A stretch of 64,000 nucleotides of DNA from Rhizobium altiplani (GTDB lineage Bacteria > Pseudomonadota > Alphaproteobacteria > Rhizobiales > Rhizobiaceae): assembly GCF_001542405.1 (NCBI RefSeq), contig NZ_LNCD01000101.1, forward strand, positions 45,956-109,955, written 5' to 3'. Both the position numbers and the translations under genes were made by a program. Position 1 is the first letter of the stretch. Every line of letters begins with the position of its first letter. Positions 40,196 through 49,656 of this stretch are shown piece after piece. The notes under the pieces were generated by a model. The model saw nothing but the letters and a program-made list of their open reading frames with translations, did no database searches and was not told where the DNA came from.

Positions 40196-40873
40196 ATGAG
40201 GTGGACACGCAGGGATATTTTGCTTGGCAGTTTGGCTTCGGTCGGAACCTTGGCGACGGTCGAGAAGCCGACTTTAGCTGCGACCGCTTCCTATTTTTCC
40301 GGAACCAGTATCGACAACGGTGTGACGTTCCGAAGCACGAACTTTTCCAAGATCGACAGGAAGTGGCACCGTCAGGTTGTCAAATATTTCAGCAGCGAGC
40401 CGATTGGTACGGTTGTTGTCGATACGACGCATCATTTTCTCTATCTGATCATGGAGAACAAGACGGCCATTCGTTATGGCGTCGGTGTCGGCCGCGAGGG
40501 CTTCAAATGGTATGGCCGCGCCACGATCGACCAGAAGGCGCTTTGGCCGCGCTGGACGCCGCCGCCGGAGATGCGTCAACGCCACCCCGAGCTGCCCGAG
40601 TCGGTAGATGGAGGTTCACCGAAGAACCCACTTGGGCCGCGTGCGATGTATTTGCTTCGCGACGGCGTCGATACCGGCTATCGTTTCCACGGTACTCTGG
40701 AGCCAGGCAGTATCGGCAAGGATGCCTCCAGCGGCTGCATTCGCATGTTCAACGAAGATGCAATCGATCTTTATCAGCGGTGCCCTATCGGCACCGCGGT
40801 ACAAGTCCTGCCCCACATTGCCGATCAAGCTCAAAATGCCACTCAGGCGAACCAAGCGACTCCGGTCGAATGA
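40196..40873 (+). CDS. L,D-transpeptidase (YkuD family), Tat-type signal
   Basis: The start at 40196 (MRWTRRDILLGSLASVG) has GGGGGG six bases upstream and a twin-arginine-like signal. The YkuD domain (residues about 75-205) contains the active-site motif HGTLEPGSIGKDASSGCIRM with the catalytic Cys. It makes 3-3 cross-links in peptidoglycan or attaches outer-membrane proteins to it, both documented for rhizobial relatives. Its stop overlaps a possible start (ATGA) of the next frame, so it is co-transcribed with the OmpA-like lipoprotein. Confidence 0.9.
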   Translation: MRWTRRDILLGSLASVGTLATVEKPTLAATASYFSGTSIDNGVTFRSTNFSKIDRKWHRQVVKYFSSEPIGTVVVDTTHHFLYLIMENKTAIRYGVGVGREGFKWYGRATIDQKALWPRWTPPPEMRQRHPELPESVDGGSPKNPLGPRAMYLLRDGVDTGYRFHGTLEPGSIGKDASSGCIRMFNEDAIDLYQRCPIGTAVQVLPHIADQAQNATQANQATPVE

Positions 40874-40887
40874 GGAGTATCACCCTG

Positions 40888-41424
40888 ATGTCTGTTTTAG
40901 TCGGATGTTCGAGGCCTCTCGTCGCTGCGGCCATTCTCTTGACGCTTGTCGCCTGCAGCACCACCGATATCGCCGAGGTGGAGGAGCCTGCGGTGGCGCC
41001 AATGACCGGACAGACCAACGATCCGGCGCCCGGCTTCGAGAACGTCGCGGCCGGAAGCGAACAGGACTTTATTCTGAATGTCGGCAGACGGACCTACTTT
41101 ACGCAGGACTCTGCCACGCTTGATACAGTCGCCAAGGCAACGTTGGATAAGCAGGCAACCTGGCTCAACAGCAACCCGCAATGGTTGGTCAAGCTGCAGG
41201 GATTTGCCGACGATTCCGGATCTGCTTCAGCAATGACAACACTCTCACAGCGACGCGCCGATGCAGTGATGGCCTATCTGGTTTCGAAGGGCGTGGACGC
41301 CAGCCGCGTATGGACCAAGGGCTACGGCAACGATCGCGAGGTCCGCGATTGCACGAGCCGCTCCTGCAAGGTGCAAAACCGGCGCGTTGTATCCAACCTT
41401 CGTACTGAGCGCGACTCGGTCTGA
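40888..41424 (+). CDS. OmpA-family peptidoglycan-binding lipoprotein
   Basis: The ATG at 40888 follows GAGGAG. A lipoprotein signal ends in LTLVAC (lipobox Cys at about residue 23). Residues 65-175 form an OmpA-C domain: YFTQDSATLDTVAKATLDKQ, LQGFADDSGSASAMTTLSQRRADAVMAYLVSKGV, and RVWTKGYG. It should anchor the outer membrane to peptidoglycan. Pairing with the L,D-transpeptidase makes a small envelope-tethering operon. Confidence 0.88.
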   Translation: MSVLVGCSRPLVAAAILLTLVACSTTDIAEVEEPAVAPMTGQTNDPAPGFENVAAGSEQDFILNVGRRTYFTQDSATLDTVAKATLDKQATWLNSNPQWLVKLQGFADDSGSASAMTTLSQRRADAVMAYLVSKGVDASRVWTKGYGNDREVRDCTSRSCKVQNRRVVSNLRTERDSV

Positions 41425-41743
41425 CCCTAACAATATCGCGCGCACAGCGAACTGAACCAACCGCTAACGCGACGCTTCAGCTATTTTCTGGTTGCGCATG
41501 CGATGGCATTGGCAGCCTACGCAACCTGCATTGCTTTCCTTGGGGCAGGCCTCAACCGTCATTCCACTTTCGACGTTACCCTGCCGCCTGAGACGCGCGT
41601 ACTGAGGTCGAAAGGTCACAGTCAAACACGGTTCAAAACGCTTTCGCTCCAAAGTGTTTTTCCAAGCTTCACAATCAGGTCGAGCTGTACAATGATGAAG
41701 CTACTGCTGGGGATCCCTTAACGCGTATCCGGAGAAGCGCAGT
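41425..41743. other. Gene-free interval before the autotransporter
   Basis: About 320 bases with only short frames lacking ribosome sites. GGAGAAG at the right edge is the autotransporter's ribosome site. No clear terminator. Confidence 0.4.
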
Positions 41744-44374
41744 ATGAGGAAATGGCATGGGTCATCGAAGTACCGTCGCAAATCTTTTCCTTCTCCCCGC
41801 AAACGATCTCTTCCTCCCCTAGTCGGCATCCTTAGCTTCTTCATCACACTGCCGGCGTTCGCGGATTGCGATCCGGCAAGCCCCACTTCCGGTCAGACGG
41901 TGACCTGCACGGGCAATCCGTCCGGCTACAGCAGCACCGCCAGCCTCGGCACGCTCACGGTCGATATCCTCTCCGGTACCAACTTCAACGGTCCGCTCAC
42001 CCTTTCAAATATCGGCACTCTTGGCGTGACCACCGCGGGAAACCTGCAGAGCGTCACGCTCGACAACAACGGTTTCATCACCTTCGTAAATTCCGGCAAC
42101 ATCAATAGCGGTCTGGTGATCACCGGCAATGGCACCTACTCGGTGACCAACAACGCAAACGCCTCCATCAACTCGGTCTTTTCGTTCACCGGCAACAGCA
42201 ACAACACGATTACCAACAACGGCACATTGAACCCGGGCATCACGGTCAATGGCGATGGCACGACGACAATCCTGAACAATGCAGGATCCTTCATCAACAA
42301 TGGCGTCTTCATCAACGGTGCAAGCCAGACCCGCATCGACAACTACGGCACCATTCAGAGCAATACGCTGCTCGGCACCGGTAACGACACCATCGTCAAT
42401 TACAATCCGGGCGTAATCAATGGCACCGTCGATCAACGCGCCGGCAATGATCTTTTTCAGATGCTGGGCGGCCGGGTGAACACATCGGTCAACCAATCCG
42501 CAGGCACAGACCGCTTCGAGTTGTCGGGCGGCGAAGTCACGGGATTTCTCAATGCCGGAGCCGATAACGATTCGATGCTCTGGACCGGCGGTCTGATTGG
42601 CGGAATCGACATGGGCGATGCTAACGATGTGGCGGTGTTCCAGGGGCTCACCGATACGCAGTTGAAGACGATCCAGATCAATGGCGGTCAGGGTAGCGAT
42701 ACACTGACCTGGCAAAATACTCAGGGAAGCAATCCGAACCGGTTGATCAACTGGGAACTGATCTCGCTCGAGCAGGGCTCGACCCTCAAGATGAACAACA
42801 ATCTTGTCCTCGGTGATAGCGGTACCAGCAGCGGCGCACTGAGGATCGACTCGACCAGCGTGCTGAATGGCAGCGGCTTCCAGTCCACGATTTCGCCAGC
42901 GACCGCAGGCGCACGTGTGACTGTAACCAACGCCGGTGTAATCGACCTCACAACCGGTTCGAACTCCACCTCGGACTCGCTCAAGATTGTCGGCAACTAC
43001 GTCGGCAATTCTGGTCAGGTGTGGCTCCAGAGCACGCTTGGCAACGACAGCTCGGCGGCAGACAAGCTCGTGATCGATTCAGGAACGGCGTCTGGATCGA
43101 CTGGAATTGTCGAAACGAATGTCGGCGGCGCCGGTGACGAGACGGACCAGGGGATCTTGGTTGTCGAGGCGATCAATGGGGCCACGACCGCGAACGGATC
43201 ATTCTTTCTAAGTCGCCGAGTCAGCGCGGGGATCTACGAGTATCTGCTGTACAAGGGCTCGTCTGTGCCGGGCACGGTAAACAACTGGTATCTGCGCAAC
43301 GAGTCGGGTGACGACGGCGGTGGTGGCGACAACGGCGGTGGCGACAATGGCGGCGGTGGCGACGGTGACGATGGCGACGACCTTGACGGAGATGGCGGCG
43401 ATCCGGGAACCTTCGATCCCGGCCCGACGATCCGACCCGAGGTTCCGATCATGACGGTCGTTCCAGCAGTGTCACGCGGCCTACTCAGGACGACGCTCGG
43501 CACCTTCCACGAGCGCCACGGCGAGCAGGATTGGATGGCCCGTGAGGAGGCTGGCAACGCAGTCTGGACGCGCGTCTTTGGCGAGAGCTACGATCAGGAT
43601 CTAACCCGCCTGCTCGACGAAACGTACGATGGGCAGGCGTTGGGCTTCGAAATTGGGGCACCGTTCTACGAGCGCGAGGGCAAGGGCGTGCTGGATACGT
43701 TCGGCGTCTTTGCCGGCTATTCTCGTGCGTGGGGCGACATCACTGGGGACGCGCTGAATCTCAACAGCATCCACGTCGGCGATCTGTCGATCGATGCCTA
43801 TAGCCTTGCCGCTTACTGGACCCGCACATGGGACAATGGCAGCTATATTGATGGCGTCCTGATGAATTCATGGCTGGACACCGACACCCACTCGATAGGT
43901 GGATATGACAGCAGCTTCAACGGCAATGCGGTCACAGCTTCGTTGGAGGCAGGAACTCGGTTCACAGCAACAGATCATTGGAGTATCGAGCCGCAAGGAC
44001 AAATTATCTGGCAGTACCTGAATTTCGATGAGGCTCACGACCCTGGTGGTACGATCAACTACGACAACAACGACGCATTCACTGGCCGCGTGGGCTTGCG
44101 ACTACAGGGCGACTACGACTACGAAGGCAAGCCAGTGTCGCCTTTCTTGCTCGCCAACCTCTGGCACGAATTCGAAACGACAGATGTCGTAACCTTCAAC
44201 ACACTTCCGGTCGACGCCACGCGCAAGGCGACAATGTTGGAACTGGGCGGAGGTGCGACGGCGGATCTCTCCGAGAACGTGCGGGTCTATGCCAATGCAT
44301 CCTATTATTTCAACCTTGGGGGCGAAGACTTCAGCGCCGTTTCCGGGCGCGTCGGGTTGAGGATCGTCTGGTAG
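41744..44374 (+). CDS. Autotransporter with beta-barrel domain
   Basis: The 876-residue protein has a basic N-terminus and a signal peptide (about residues 20-40, cleaved near AFA-DCDP). A passenger rich in Asn, Gly, Thr and Ser follows, with repeated short beta-helix turns (NNGTLNPGITVNGDGTTTI, NNGVFINGASQTRIDN). Then comes a Gly/Asp linker at about 522-555, which is very acidic and may bind calcium. The autotransporter barrel (about 600-876) ends in RVGLRIVW. The passenger has no recognised catalytic site and may be an adhesin. Confidence 0.9.
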   Translation: MRKWHGSSKYRRKSFPSPRKRSLPPLVGILSFFITLPAFADCDPASPTSGQTVTCTGNPSGYSSTASLGTLTVDILSGTNFNGPLTLSNIGTLGVTTAGNLQSVTLDNNGFITFVNSGNINSGLVITGNGTYSVTNNANASINSVFSFTGNSNNTITNNGTLNPGITVNGDGTTTILNNAGSFINNGVFINGASQTRIDNYGTIQSNTLLGTGNDTIVNYNPGVINGTVDQRAGNDLFQMLGGRVNTSVNQSAGTDRFELSGGEVTGFLNAGADNDSMLWTGGLIGGIDMGDANDVAVFQGLTDTQLKTIQINGGQGSDTLTWQNTQGSNPNRLINWELISLEQGSTLKMNNNLVLGDSGTSSGALRIDSTSVLNGSGFQSTISPATAGARVTVTNAGVIDLTTGSNSTSDSLKIVGNYVGNSGQVWLQSTLGNDSSAADKLVIDSGTASGSTGIVETNVGGAGDETDQGILVVEAINGATTANGSFFLSRRVSAGIYEYLLYKGSSVPGTVNNWYLRNESGDDGGGGDNGGGDNGGGGDGDDGDDLDGDGGDPGTFDPGPTIRPEVPIMTVVPAVSRGLLRTTLGTFHERHGEQDWMAREEAGNAVWTRVFGESYDQDLTRLLDETYDGQALGFEIGAPFYEREGKGVLDTFGVFAGYSRAWGDITGDALNLNSIHVGDLSIDAYSLAAYWTRTWDNGSYIDGVLMNSWLDTDTHSIGGYDSSFNGNAVTASLEAGTRFTATDHWSIEPQGQIIWQYLNFDEAHDPGGTINYDNNDAFTGRVGLRLQGDYDYEGKPVSPFLLANLWHEFETTDVVTFNTLPVDATRKATMLELGGGATADLSENVRVYANASYYFNLGGEDFSAVSGRVGLRIVW

Positions 44375-44881
44375 CAGCTGATCAACATGACACGAGTGGA
44401 ATGAAATTTCCCGTGTTGCCGCCGCAAGCTGCCGTGGATGCCACTGTGCGCCAGCAAACGGGCGAGCGGCAACAATTTCGCTTCCGGCCAGACCGGACAC
44501 CTTGCATTGACCCGGCGAGCGGGAAAGACCGGACAAACTTGGCTCATTTCCCGCCTCGCTGCAGCGTCCGGGTGCATCTCGATCAGATCGCGGATGCGTT
44601 GCCGATCAATGCAGCGGGGATAGCCTGCCCGAGTGCCCAATAGAAGCCAAAGATGCGTAGGTGTCGGCATACAGGACAGGACTCGATCCATATCCTGCGC
44701 GACGCCCAGCGTCGGCCTGAAGACGAGACTATCATCTCGAAAACGCGTTCGGTGGCGGGACGAGGGCTCCGCAAGCCGATTGCGCTCCAACGGCCGACTG
44801 ACTTTGCAAAGTGCGATGCGGCAGCATATTGTTGCAACGCATCAATCGTGTTTAAATCCAGCTCCGGACAAGGAGGTGGCC
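44375..44881. other. Gene-free interval
   Basis: About 500 bases after the autotransporter. Frames are open on both strands but overlap each other and have no ribosome sites or domains. No terminator with a T run was found. Confidence 0.4.
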
Positions 44882-45334
44882 TTGCAGCAGTCAGCAACCG
44901 GGAAAGAAGATTCGCACAGGATTCTCGTCGTAGAGGCAGACGCAATCCTGCGCACTTCGATGGTTGCAGCTATCGGGGCCGCGGGCTTTCGCGCGATTGA
45001 AGCTGAAACTGGTGACGGGGCCTTGCGATGTCTCGATCGCCACGGTGATATCGCACTGGTGTTCACGGCGATTAACATTCCTGGCAATGTGGACGGTGTC
45101 GCCTTGGCGGTTCAAATTCACCGTGACTGGCCGGACATTGCGATCGTCATCACATCAGGGATCGTCAGCCTCAGGCAATCGAGCCTTCCTCGCCGCTGCC
45201 GTTTCCTGAAGAAGCCTTACCGCCTGGATGATGCCATCGTCTGCTTCAGGCTGCTGTTGGAATTGGACAGAGAGATCCCAGTCCTTGGGCCTCAGTCGCG
45301 CCATGCCGACGTCATTGGCGTGGGAACGAATTGA
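44882..45334 (+). CDS. Receiver-like protein with Asp-to-Ala at the acceptor site
   Basis: A TTG at 44882 with AAGGAGG five bases upstream gives a 150-residue protein. It follows the FixJ/CheY-like pattern RILVVEADAILRTSMVAAIGAAGF, ALVFTAINIPGNVDG and RFLKKPYRLDD. In close relatives the middle motif reads FTDINMPG; here Ala replaces the acceptor Asp, while Thr/Ser (VITSG) and Lys are kept. It therefore cannot be phosphorylated in the usual way. It lies just before a ProQ/FinO gene. Confidence 0.7.
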   Translation: MQQSATGKEDSHRILVVEADAILRTSMVAAIGAAGFRAIEAETGDGALRCLDRHGDIALVFTAINIPGNVDGVALAVQIHRDWPDIAIVITSGIVSLRQSSLPRRCRFLKKPYRLDDAIVCFRLLLELDREIPVLGPQSRHADVIGVGTN

Positions 45335-45522
45335 CTTCCTAAGGCCCATTGACGGGGCTGACGCCGAGGTTTGGCTGGATACTGAAATGCCTTGCCTTGC
45401 TTGCACCGCATCGATCTTGACTGCGCCTTGATCCTTTCCCAACTGAAGCCGTGAAGCGGACGTCTCGTTTGTCAAACTCGCTTCACGATCGCCCACTAGG
45501 ACGAAGCCAGAGGTGACATTCG

Positions 45523-45981
45523 ATGACCAAGCCGTGGACTTACAGTCGTGGACCGATTGCGGCCAACGAGTCCGATCTTGCCAAGGCAGGAGATATCAAC
45601 GCGCTGCTGCGCCAGCCCATTGATGTTTTGCCTGCGACGATCGGCGATCCGATCAAACCGTTTGCAGTCGGTCTTTGGAACGAGGTCCGTCTACTGTTGA
45701 AGCCGGATATCTCCGTTACGACGCTTAGGAAAGCGACCGGAGCGTACATCCATTCGAAGCGATATTTCTTTGCGACTGCACAACCGGACTCAATGCGTTT
45801 TGATCTCCAGGGCAAACCGATCGAACCTGTCTCCACTGCAGATCGTCTGTCCGCTCAGGCACGCTATCAGCGTATCAAAGGATCCGATTTGCAGCTCGAC
45901 CCTGACGCCGACATCACTCCCTCTCTCCCCTCGAAGGTAGACCGTATCCGTGCCGGTTTGCTCGCCAGGCGCCCAACTTAG
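45523..45981 (+). CDS. ProQ/FinO-family RNA chaperone
   Basis: The 152-residue protein has a ProQ/FinO core at about residues 40-110: KPFAVGLWNEVRLLLKPDIS, TTLRKATGAYIHSKRYFFAT, then a basic/polar tail. The RYF pattern after the KATGAYIHS helix matches RNA-contact residues in FinO-domain proteins. Such proteins bind stem-loops of antisense or regulatory RNAs. On a repABC replicon with its own antisense RNA, a role in RNA-based copy control is conceivable but unproven. AGGTGA precedes the ATG. Confidence 0.8.
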   Translation: MTKPWTYSRGPIAANESDLAKAGDINALLRQPIDVLPATIGDPIKPFAVGLWNEVRLLLKPDISVTTLRKATGAYIHSKRYFFATAQPDSMRFDLQGKPIEPVSTADRLSAQARYQRIKGSDLQLDPDADITPSLPSKVDRIRAGLLARRPT

Positions 45982-46376
45982 CCACTGTCTTGGCGAAGCT
46001 CCGCTCTTGCAGCATTGAACCGACATTGATGAATAAACGGGGCAAAATTGATGGCAGCACGCTTGTTGTTGAGGACGACGGTGATTGTAGGGATGTACTG
46101 CACCCGAGCTAATCGGATGGGCGGAGGGAAACATGTTTGCAATTGCGGCTGCATGACAGACACGGCGGCAAGTGGTTGAGGCGCGGCTCGTTGGATGCAC
46201 GAGCTTTCGCACTGCTCACGTAGTGCTTCTTGATTAATTGCAGGGCATCGCAAAACGCTCTATTTTCCCTTGCAGGGTGCCTCGACGAGACGGGACTGGG
46301 CATGCCAGGCCGGACCGCTCGGTTTCCGCACCAATCCCAGATGCTGTTCGACGATACGATCAGGAGGAGGGGTACG
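45982..46376. other. Gene-free interval
   Basis: Nearly 400 bases where base composition shifts from moderate to high GC toward the methyltransferase. No credible gene, repeat or terminator seen. Confidence 0.35.
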
Positions 46377-47390
46377 ATGGGCGAAACGACGCCGGACAAC
46401 ATCATGCAGCTCGGCATGGGGTTCTGGGCCTCCAAAGCCATGCTCAGCGCGGTCGAGCTCGGCGTCTTCACCGCGCTCGCGGCCGGGCCGGCCAACCTCA
46501 GCGACCTGCAGGCCAGGCTGCAACTGCATCCTCGCGCGGCCCGCGACTTCTTCGACACCCTGGTGGCCCTGAAGCTGCTCGAACGCGAGGACGGCCACTA
46601 TCGCAATGCCCCCGATACCGACCTCTTCCTCGACAAAGGCAAGCCCTCCTATATCGGCGGCATCCTGGAAATGGCCAATACCCGGCTCTACGGTTTCTGG
46701 GGTTCGCTGACCGAAGCCCTGCTCACCGGGGAGCCGCAGAATGAAGCCAAGCACAGCGAAGACTTCTTCGCCGCGATCTATGCAGAGCCGGCGCGGCTGC
46801 GCGGGTTCCTCGAAGCGATGAGCGGGATCAGCGCCGGTGCGGCGCAGGCGATCGCCGCCCGTTTCGACTGGTCGAAATACACGACCTTCGTCGATGTGGG
46901 CGCGGCGCAGGGCATGGTGCCGGTGGTGATCGCGCGAGCGCATCCGCATCTTCAGGCCATCGGCTTCGACCTGCCCGCCGTGCAGCCGATATTCGACGAG
47001 TTCGTCGCCCGACAGGGTCTCGCCGACCGTATCCGCTTCCAAAGCGGCAACTTCTTTGACGGCCCGATGCCGAATGCGGATGTGATCTTGATGGGGCACA
47101 TCCTGCACGACTGGGACCTTGCCGAGAAGAGAATGCTCTTGGAAAAGGCCTTTGCCGCGCTGCCGAACGGCGGAGCCGTGATCGTCTACGATGCCGTCAT
47201 CGATGACGAGCGCCGCTTGAACGCTTTCGGCCTGCTGATGAGCCTGAACATGCTGATCGAGACCCCCGGTGGGTTCGACTACACCGGCGGCGACTGCCAG
47301 GCCTGGATGCGCGACGCCGGTTTCGTGGCGACGCGCGTCGAGCCGTTGCTGGGGCCGGACTCGATGGTGATAGGCTTCAAGCCTGACTGA
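46377..47390 (+). CDS. O-methyltransferase (hydroxyneurosporene/acetylserotonin type)
   Basis: The start at 46377 has AGGAGGAGG upstream. The 337-residue protein has an N-terminal dimerisation winged helix (residues 10-90, FWASKAMLSAVELGVFTAL; LLEREDGHYRNA) and a SAM-binding domain with FVDVGAAQGMVPVVIARAHP and DVILMGHILHDWDLAEKRMLLEKAFAAL. It methylates a hydroxyl on a small molecule, target unknown. GC is clearly higher than in its left neighbours. Its end abuts a truncated phospholipid methyltransferase, suggesting it arrived by insertion. Confidence 0.88.
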   Translation: MGETTPDNIMQLGMGFWASKAMLSAVELGVFTALAAGPANLSDLQARLQLHPRAARDFFDTLVALKLLEREDGHYRNAPDTDLFLDKGKPSYIGGILEMANTRLYGFWGSLTEALLTGEPQNEAKHSEDFFAAIYAEPARLRGFLEAMSGISAGAAQAIAARFDWSKYTTFVDVGAAQGMVPVVIARAHPHLQAIGFDLPAVQPIFDEFVARQGLADRIRFQSGNFFDGPMPNADVILMGHILHDWDLAEKRMLLEKAFAALPNGGAVIVYDAVIDDERRLNAFGLLMSLNMLIETPGGFDYTGGDCQAWMRDAGFVATRVEPLLGPDSMVIGFKPD

Positions 47391-47399
47391 GCGCAAACC

Positions 47400-47905
47400 G
47401 CGACCGCGGCCGGTGGGAGGTTCCGAAAGGTTCGGTCCACCTGCGTTGCGTTCAGATCAAGATGATCAAGAACTGACTGGGGGACAGGACACTTGCTCAT
47501 ATAAGTGAACTGGTAGAATGCACCGCCGGGCCGCAGGTGCCGGAAAGGTCCTTCGAGGATCTCCATCACCTTGCCTACCGGCATGGTCAGTAGCGGAAGG
47601 CCGCTAACGACGGCGCCCACCGACGTCTCTGGTGGAAATTTAAGATCTTGCAGACGTGCAGCGTCCATCGACAGTACCCGGGCACCTGGAAAGCGGCCCT
47701 TGAGGCGTTCAACAAACTCTTGACTGTACTCGACCAAAGTGAGGTGTTGGGGCCTGACGCCGCGTTCGATCATCTTGGTCGTAAACACGCCGGTACCCGG
47801 CCCGAGTTCGATGACATGCCCCGTTTGTGGTGTGATCTCCCGCGTAATGAAGGCCGAAATCGCCCTCGATCGGTGGAAATTTGCGCTTTCACCCGCCGGA
47901 CAACA
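47400..47905 (-). pseudogene. Phospholipid N-methyltransferase (PmtA-like), truncated at both ends
   Basis: The minus-strand frame reads AISAFITREITPQTGHVIELGPGTGVFTTKMIERGV, the SAM-binding opening of PmtA-like enzymes. It continues through VVSGLPLLTMPVGKVMEIL, YQFTYMSKCPVPQSVLDHL and TFRNLPPAAV. The start region is missing (it meets the toxin-antitoxin promoter) and the C-terminus diverges where it meets the end of the O-methyltransferase gene. It looks like a remnant caught between two acquired segments. Confidence 0.7.
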
Positions 47906-47916
47906 GGTATATATGG

Positions 47917-47929
47917 CTAGACAGTCTAG
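47917..47929. promoter_or_regulatory. Probable toxin-antitoxin operator
   Basis: CTAGAC and GTCTAG around a single central A form a perfect inverted repeat, next to tatatat at 47908-47914, which suits a -10 element. It is 19 bases ahead of the antitoxin. Phd/VapB-type antitoxins bind such palindromes to autoregulate. Confidence 0.55.
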
Positions 47930-47947
47930 CTAGTTTGGAGCAAAGCA

Positions 47948-48202
47948 ATGGAATGGCAACTGCAGGACGCCAAGAACCATTTCTCGAAAGTGGTGCAGAA
48001 GGCACGACACGAGGGGCCGCAGATCGTCACGCTTCGTGGAGAGCGCACGGCCGTGGTGCTGTCCGCCCACGACTATGACGCTCTGCGCGCCGGCCGACCG
48101 ACGCTGGTCGACGATCTGCTTGGCGGTCCCGCTTGGGACGATGAGCTCGCCGATGCGGTCGAGGCGCGCGCCAAGACGCCAAGCCGCGACGTGGCCTTCT
48201 GA
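47948..48202 (+). CDS. Phd/YefM-family antitoxin
   Basis: The 84-residue protein begins MEWQLQDAKNHFSKVVQKA, the Phd/YefM DNA-binding N-terminus, with TLRGERTAVVLSAHDYDAL following and a variable C-terminal toxin-binding tail (residues 50-84). GGAG precedes the ATG. Its stop overlaps the toxin's ATG by one base. It should neutralise the PIN toxin and repress the operon. Confidence 0.9.
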   Translation: MEWQLQDAKNHFSKVVQKARHEGPQIVTLRGERTAVVLSAHDYDALRAGRPTLVDDLLGGPAWDDELADAVEARAKTPSRDVAF

Positions 48203-48609
48203 TGTATCTGGTTGACACCAACATCGTTTCGGAGGCGCGACGCGGCACGCCGCAGGCGGTTGCTTGGCTGCGCTCGGTAGACCCGCTTAGCATCCATCTG
48301 AGCGCGCTGACCCTCGGCGAAATCATGCGCGGCATTGCGCTGAAACAGAAGTCGGATCCGAAGGCCGCCGCTCACCTCGCCGAATGGCTGCGCAAGCTGC
48401 GCCACGACCATGGCGACCGCATCCTGCCGGTGACCGACCAGATCGCCGTCGAATGGGGCCGCATCGCCGCGATCCGGCCGCGTGGCGATATTGACGGGTT
48501 GATCGCCGCGACCGCCATCGTCCACGACCTGATCCTCGTCACGCGCAACGTCAAGGATTTTGAAGACACGGACGCATCTGTGATCAATCCCTGGGAGACA
48601 CCGGCGTGA
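48202..48609 (+). CDS. vapC: PIN-domain ribonuclease toxin (VapC/FitB type)
   Basis: The 135-residue protein has PIN catalytic acids in place: Asp5 in YLVDTNIVSE, Glu in LTLGEIMRGI (residue 40), Asp in GDIDGLIAATA (about residue 96) and a final Asp in NVKDFED. VapC toxins cut tRNA or rRNA in the cytoplasm. The ATG at 48202 overlaps the antitoxin stop, so translation is coupled. The pair probably stabilises this replicon. Confidence 0.9.
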   Translation: MYLVDTNIVSEARRGTPQAVAWLRSVDPLSIHLSALTLGEIMRGIALKQKSDPKAAAHLAEWLRKLRHDHGDRILPVTDQIAVEWGRIAAIRPRGDIDGLIAATAIVHDLILVTRNVKDFEDTDASVINPWETPA

Positions 48610-48654
48610 GCGGCTCAGCGACGGGCTCGGAACTGCAAAAAGTCGATCTCTCCC

Positions 48655-49557
48655 ACCCGGGTGGTGTAACGGTCGACGCGAATCCTGGTGGCACTGCACT
48701 CCCCTCCCCCGGATCCCCAGGTCGTCGGCCTCTGTATAACCGCCTGCGCGTCAGGCGGCCATAACGGCCGACCGCAAGCCCAACTCGGTCACAACAATCG
48801 AACGCCGTCTCTCTTCGCTGTCCTGGACTACGCCCAGCGTGGCGGCGAGAAACTCGATCGCAAGGACCGCGCCATCGCCACGGTCATGGCCGGCATCCGC
48901 AACACCCATGCTGCCCCTCCCCGGCAGAAGGAAGCCGTGCTTCCGGAAGACTTGCTCGCCATGCTCGACACCCTCGACCGCGCTACATTGCGGGGCTTGC
49001 ACGATCGCGCCATGCTGCTCATCAGCTTTGCCGGCGGCCTGCGCCGCTTGGAGATCGTCGGACTGGACCTTGGTCGCGACCAGACGGAAGACGGCCGCGG
49101 CTGGATCGAGATCCTCGACAAGGGCCTGCTCGTCACCCTGCGCGGGAAGACCGGCTGGCGAGAGGTCGAGATCGGCCACGGCTCGTCCGACACGACCTGC
49201 CCGATCGTTGCCGTCGAGACCTGGATCAAGTTCGCCCGGATCGCCAGAGGTCCGCTCTTACGCCGGGTCCAGGGCTAGGGCAAGGACGTTGGGCCGGACC
49301 GATTGAATGACCGGGAGGTGGCACGTCTCGTCAAGAAGGCGACACTTGCCGCCGGTGTTTGCGGAGATCAGAGCGAGGGTGATCCGGCCGAGAAATTCTC
49401 GGGCCATTCGCTGCGTGCCGGCCTCGCGTCCTCCGCCGAAGTAGACGAGCGTTACGTCCAGAAGCAACTCGGCCATGCCAGTGCGGAAATGACCCGCAAA
49501 TATCAGCGCCGCCGCGATCGGTTCCGGATCAATCTCACCAGGGCGTCGGGGCTTTGA
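48655..49557 (+). pseudogene. Tyrosine recombinase, truncated and with an internal stop
   Basis: The frame from about 48690 matches the recombinase at 57,419: PQVVGLCITACASGG, then IATVMAGIRNTHAAPPRQKEAVL, FAGGLRRLEIVGL, RGKTGWREVEIGHGSS. An in-frame TAG at 49276 breaks it, after which it resumes as RLNDREVARLVKKATLAAGV, SGHSLRAGLASS and MTRKYQRRRDRF. The first 70 residues are missing or scrambled, and an internal stretch of about 35 residues differs. It and the following 100 bases are the decayed end of a second transposon copy, inverted relative to the intact one. Confidence 0.88.
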
Positions 49558-49631
49558 AGGCCCCTCCCCTATCGGTGTTGCGAGATCGTTAGGTAAAATT
49601 CACGCGTCTGATTTTCAGCTTAGCGCTCCAA

Positions 49632-49656
49632 TTGAAATCGGGAAGTAAGAGCCACA
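49632..49656 (+). repeat. Relic transposon terminal repeat
   Basis: On the minus strand from 49656 this reads TGTGGCTCTTACTTCCCGAT and onward, the same as the terminus at 57,320 apart from a few bases. The next 60 bases inward are also alike (ATTGGAGCGCTAAGCTGAAA). It marks the outer end of the decayed copy. Confidence 0.8.

Noticed and set aside
43310..43440. Gly/Asp-rich GGN/GAC repeats as a possible separate element
   Set aside because: They are in frame within the autotransporter and encode its acidic linker between passenger and barrel.
46260..47396. Minus-strand 378-codon frame opposite the O-methyltransferase
   Set aside because: High-GC shadow; the plus strand carries complete methyltransferase motifs and an ideal ribosome site.
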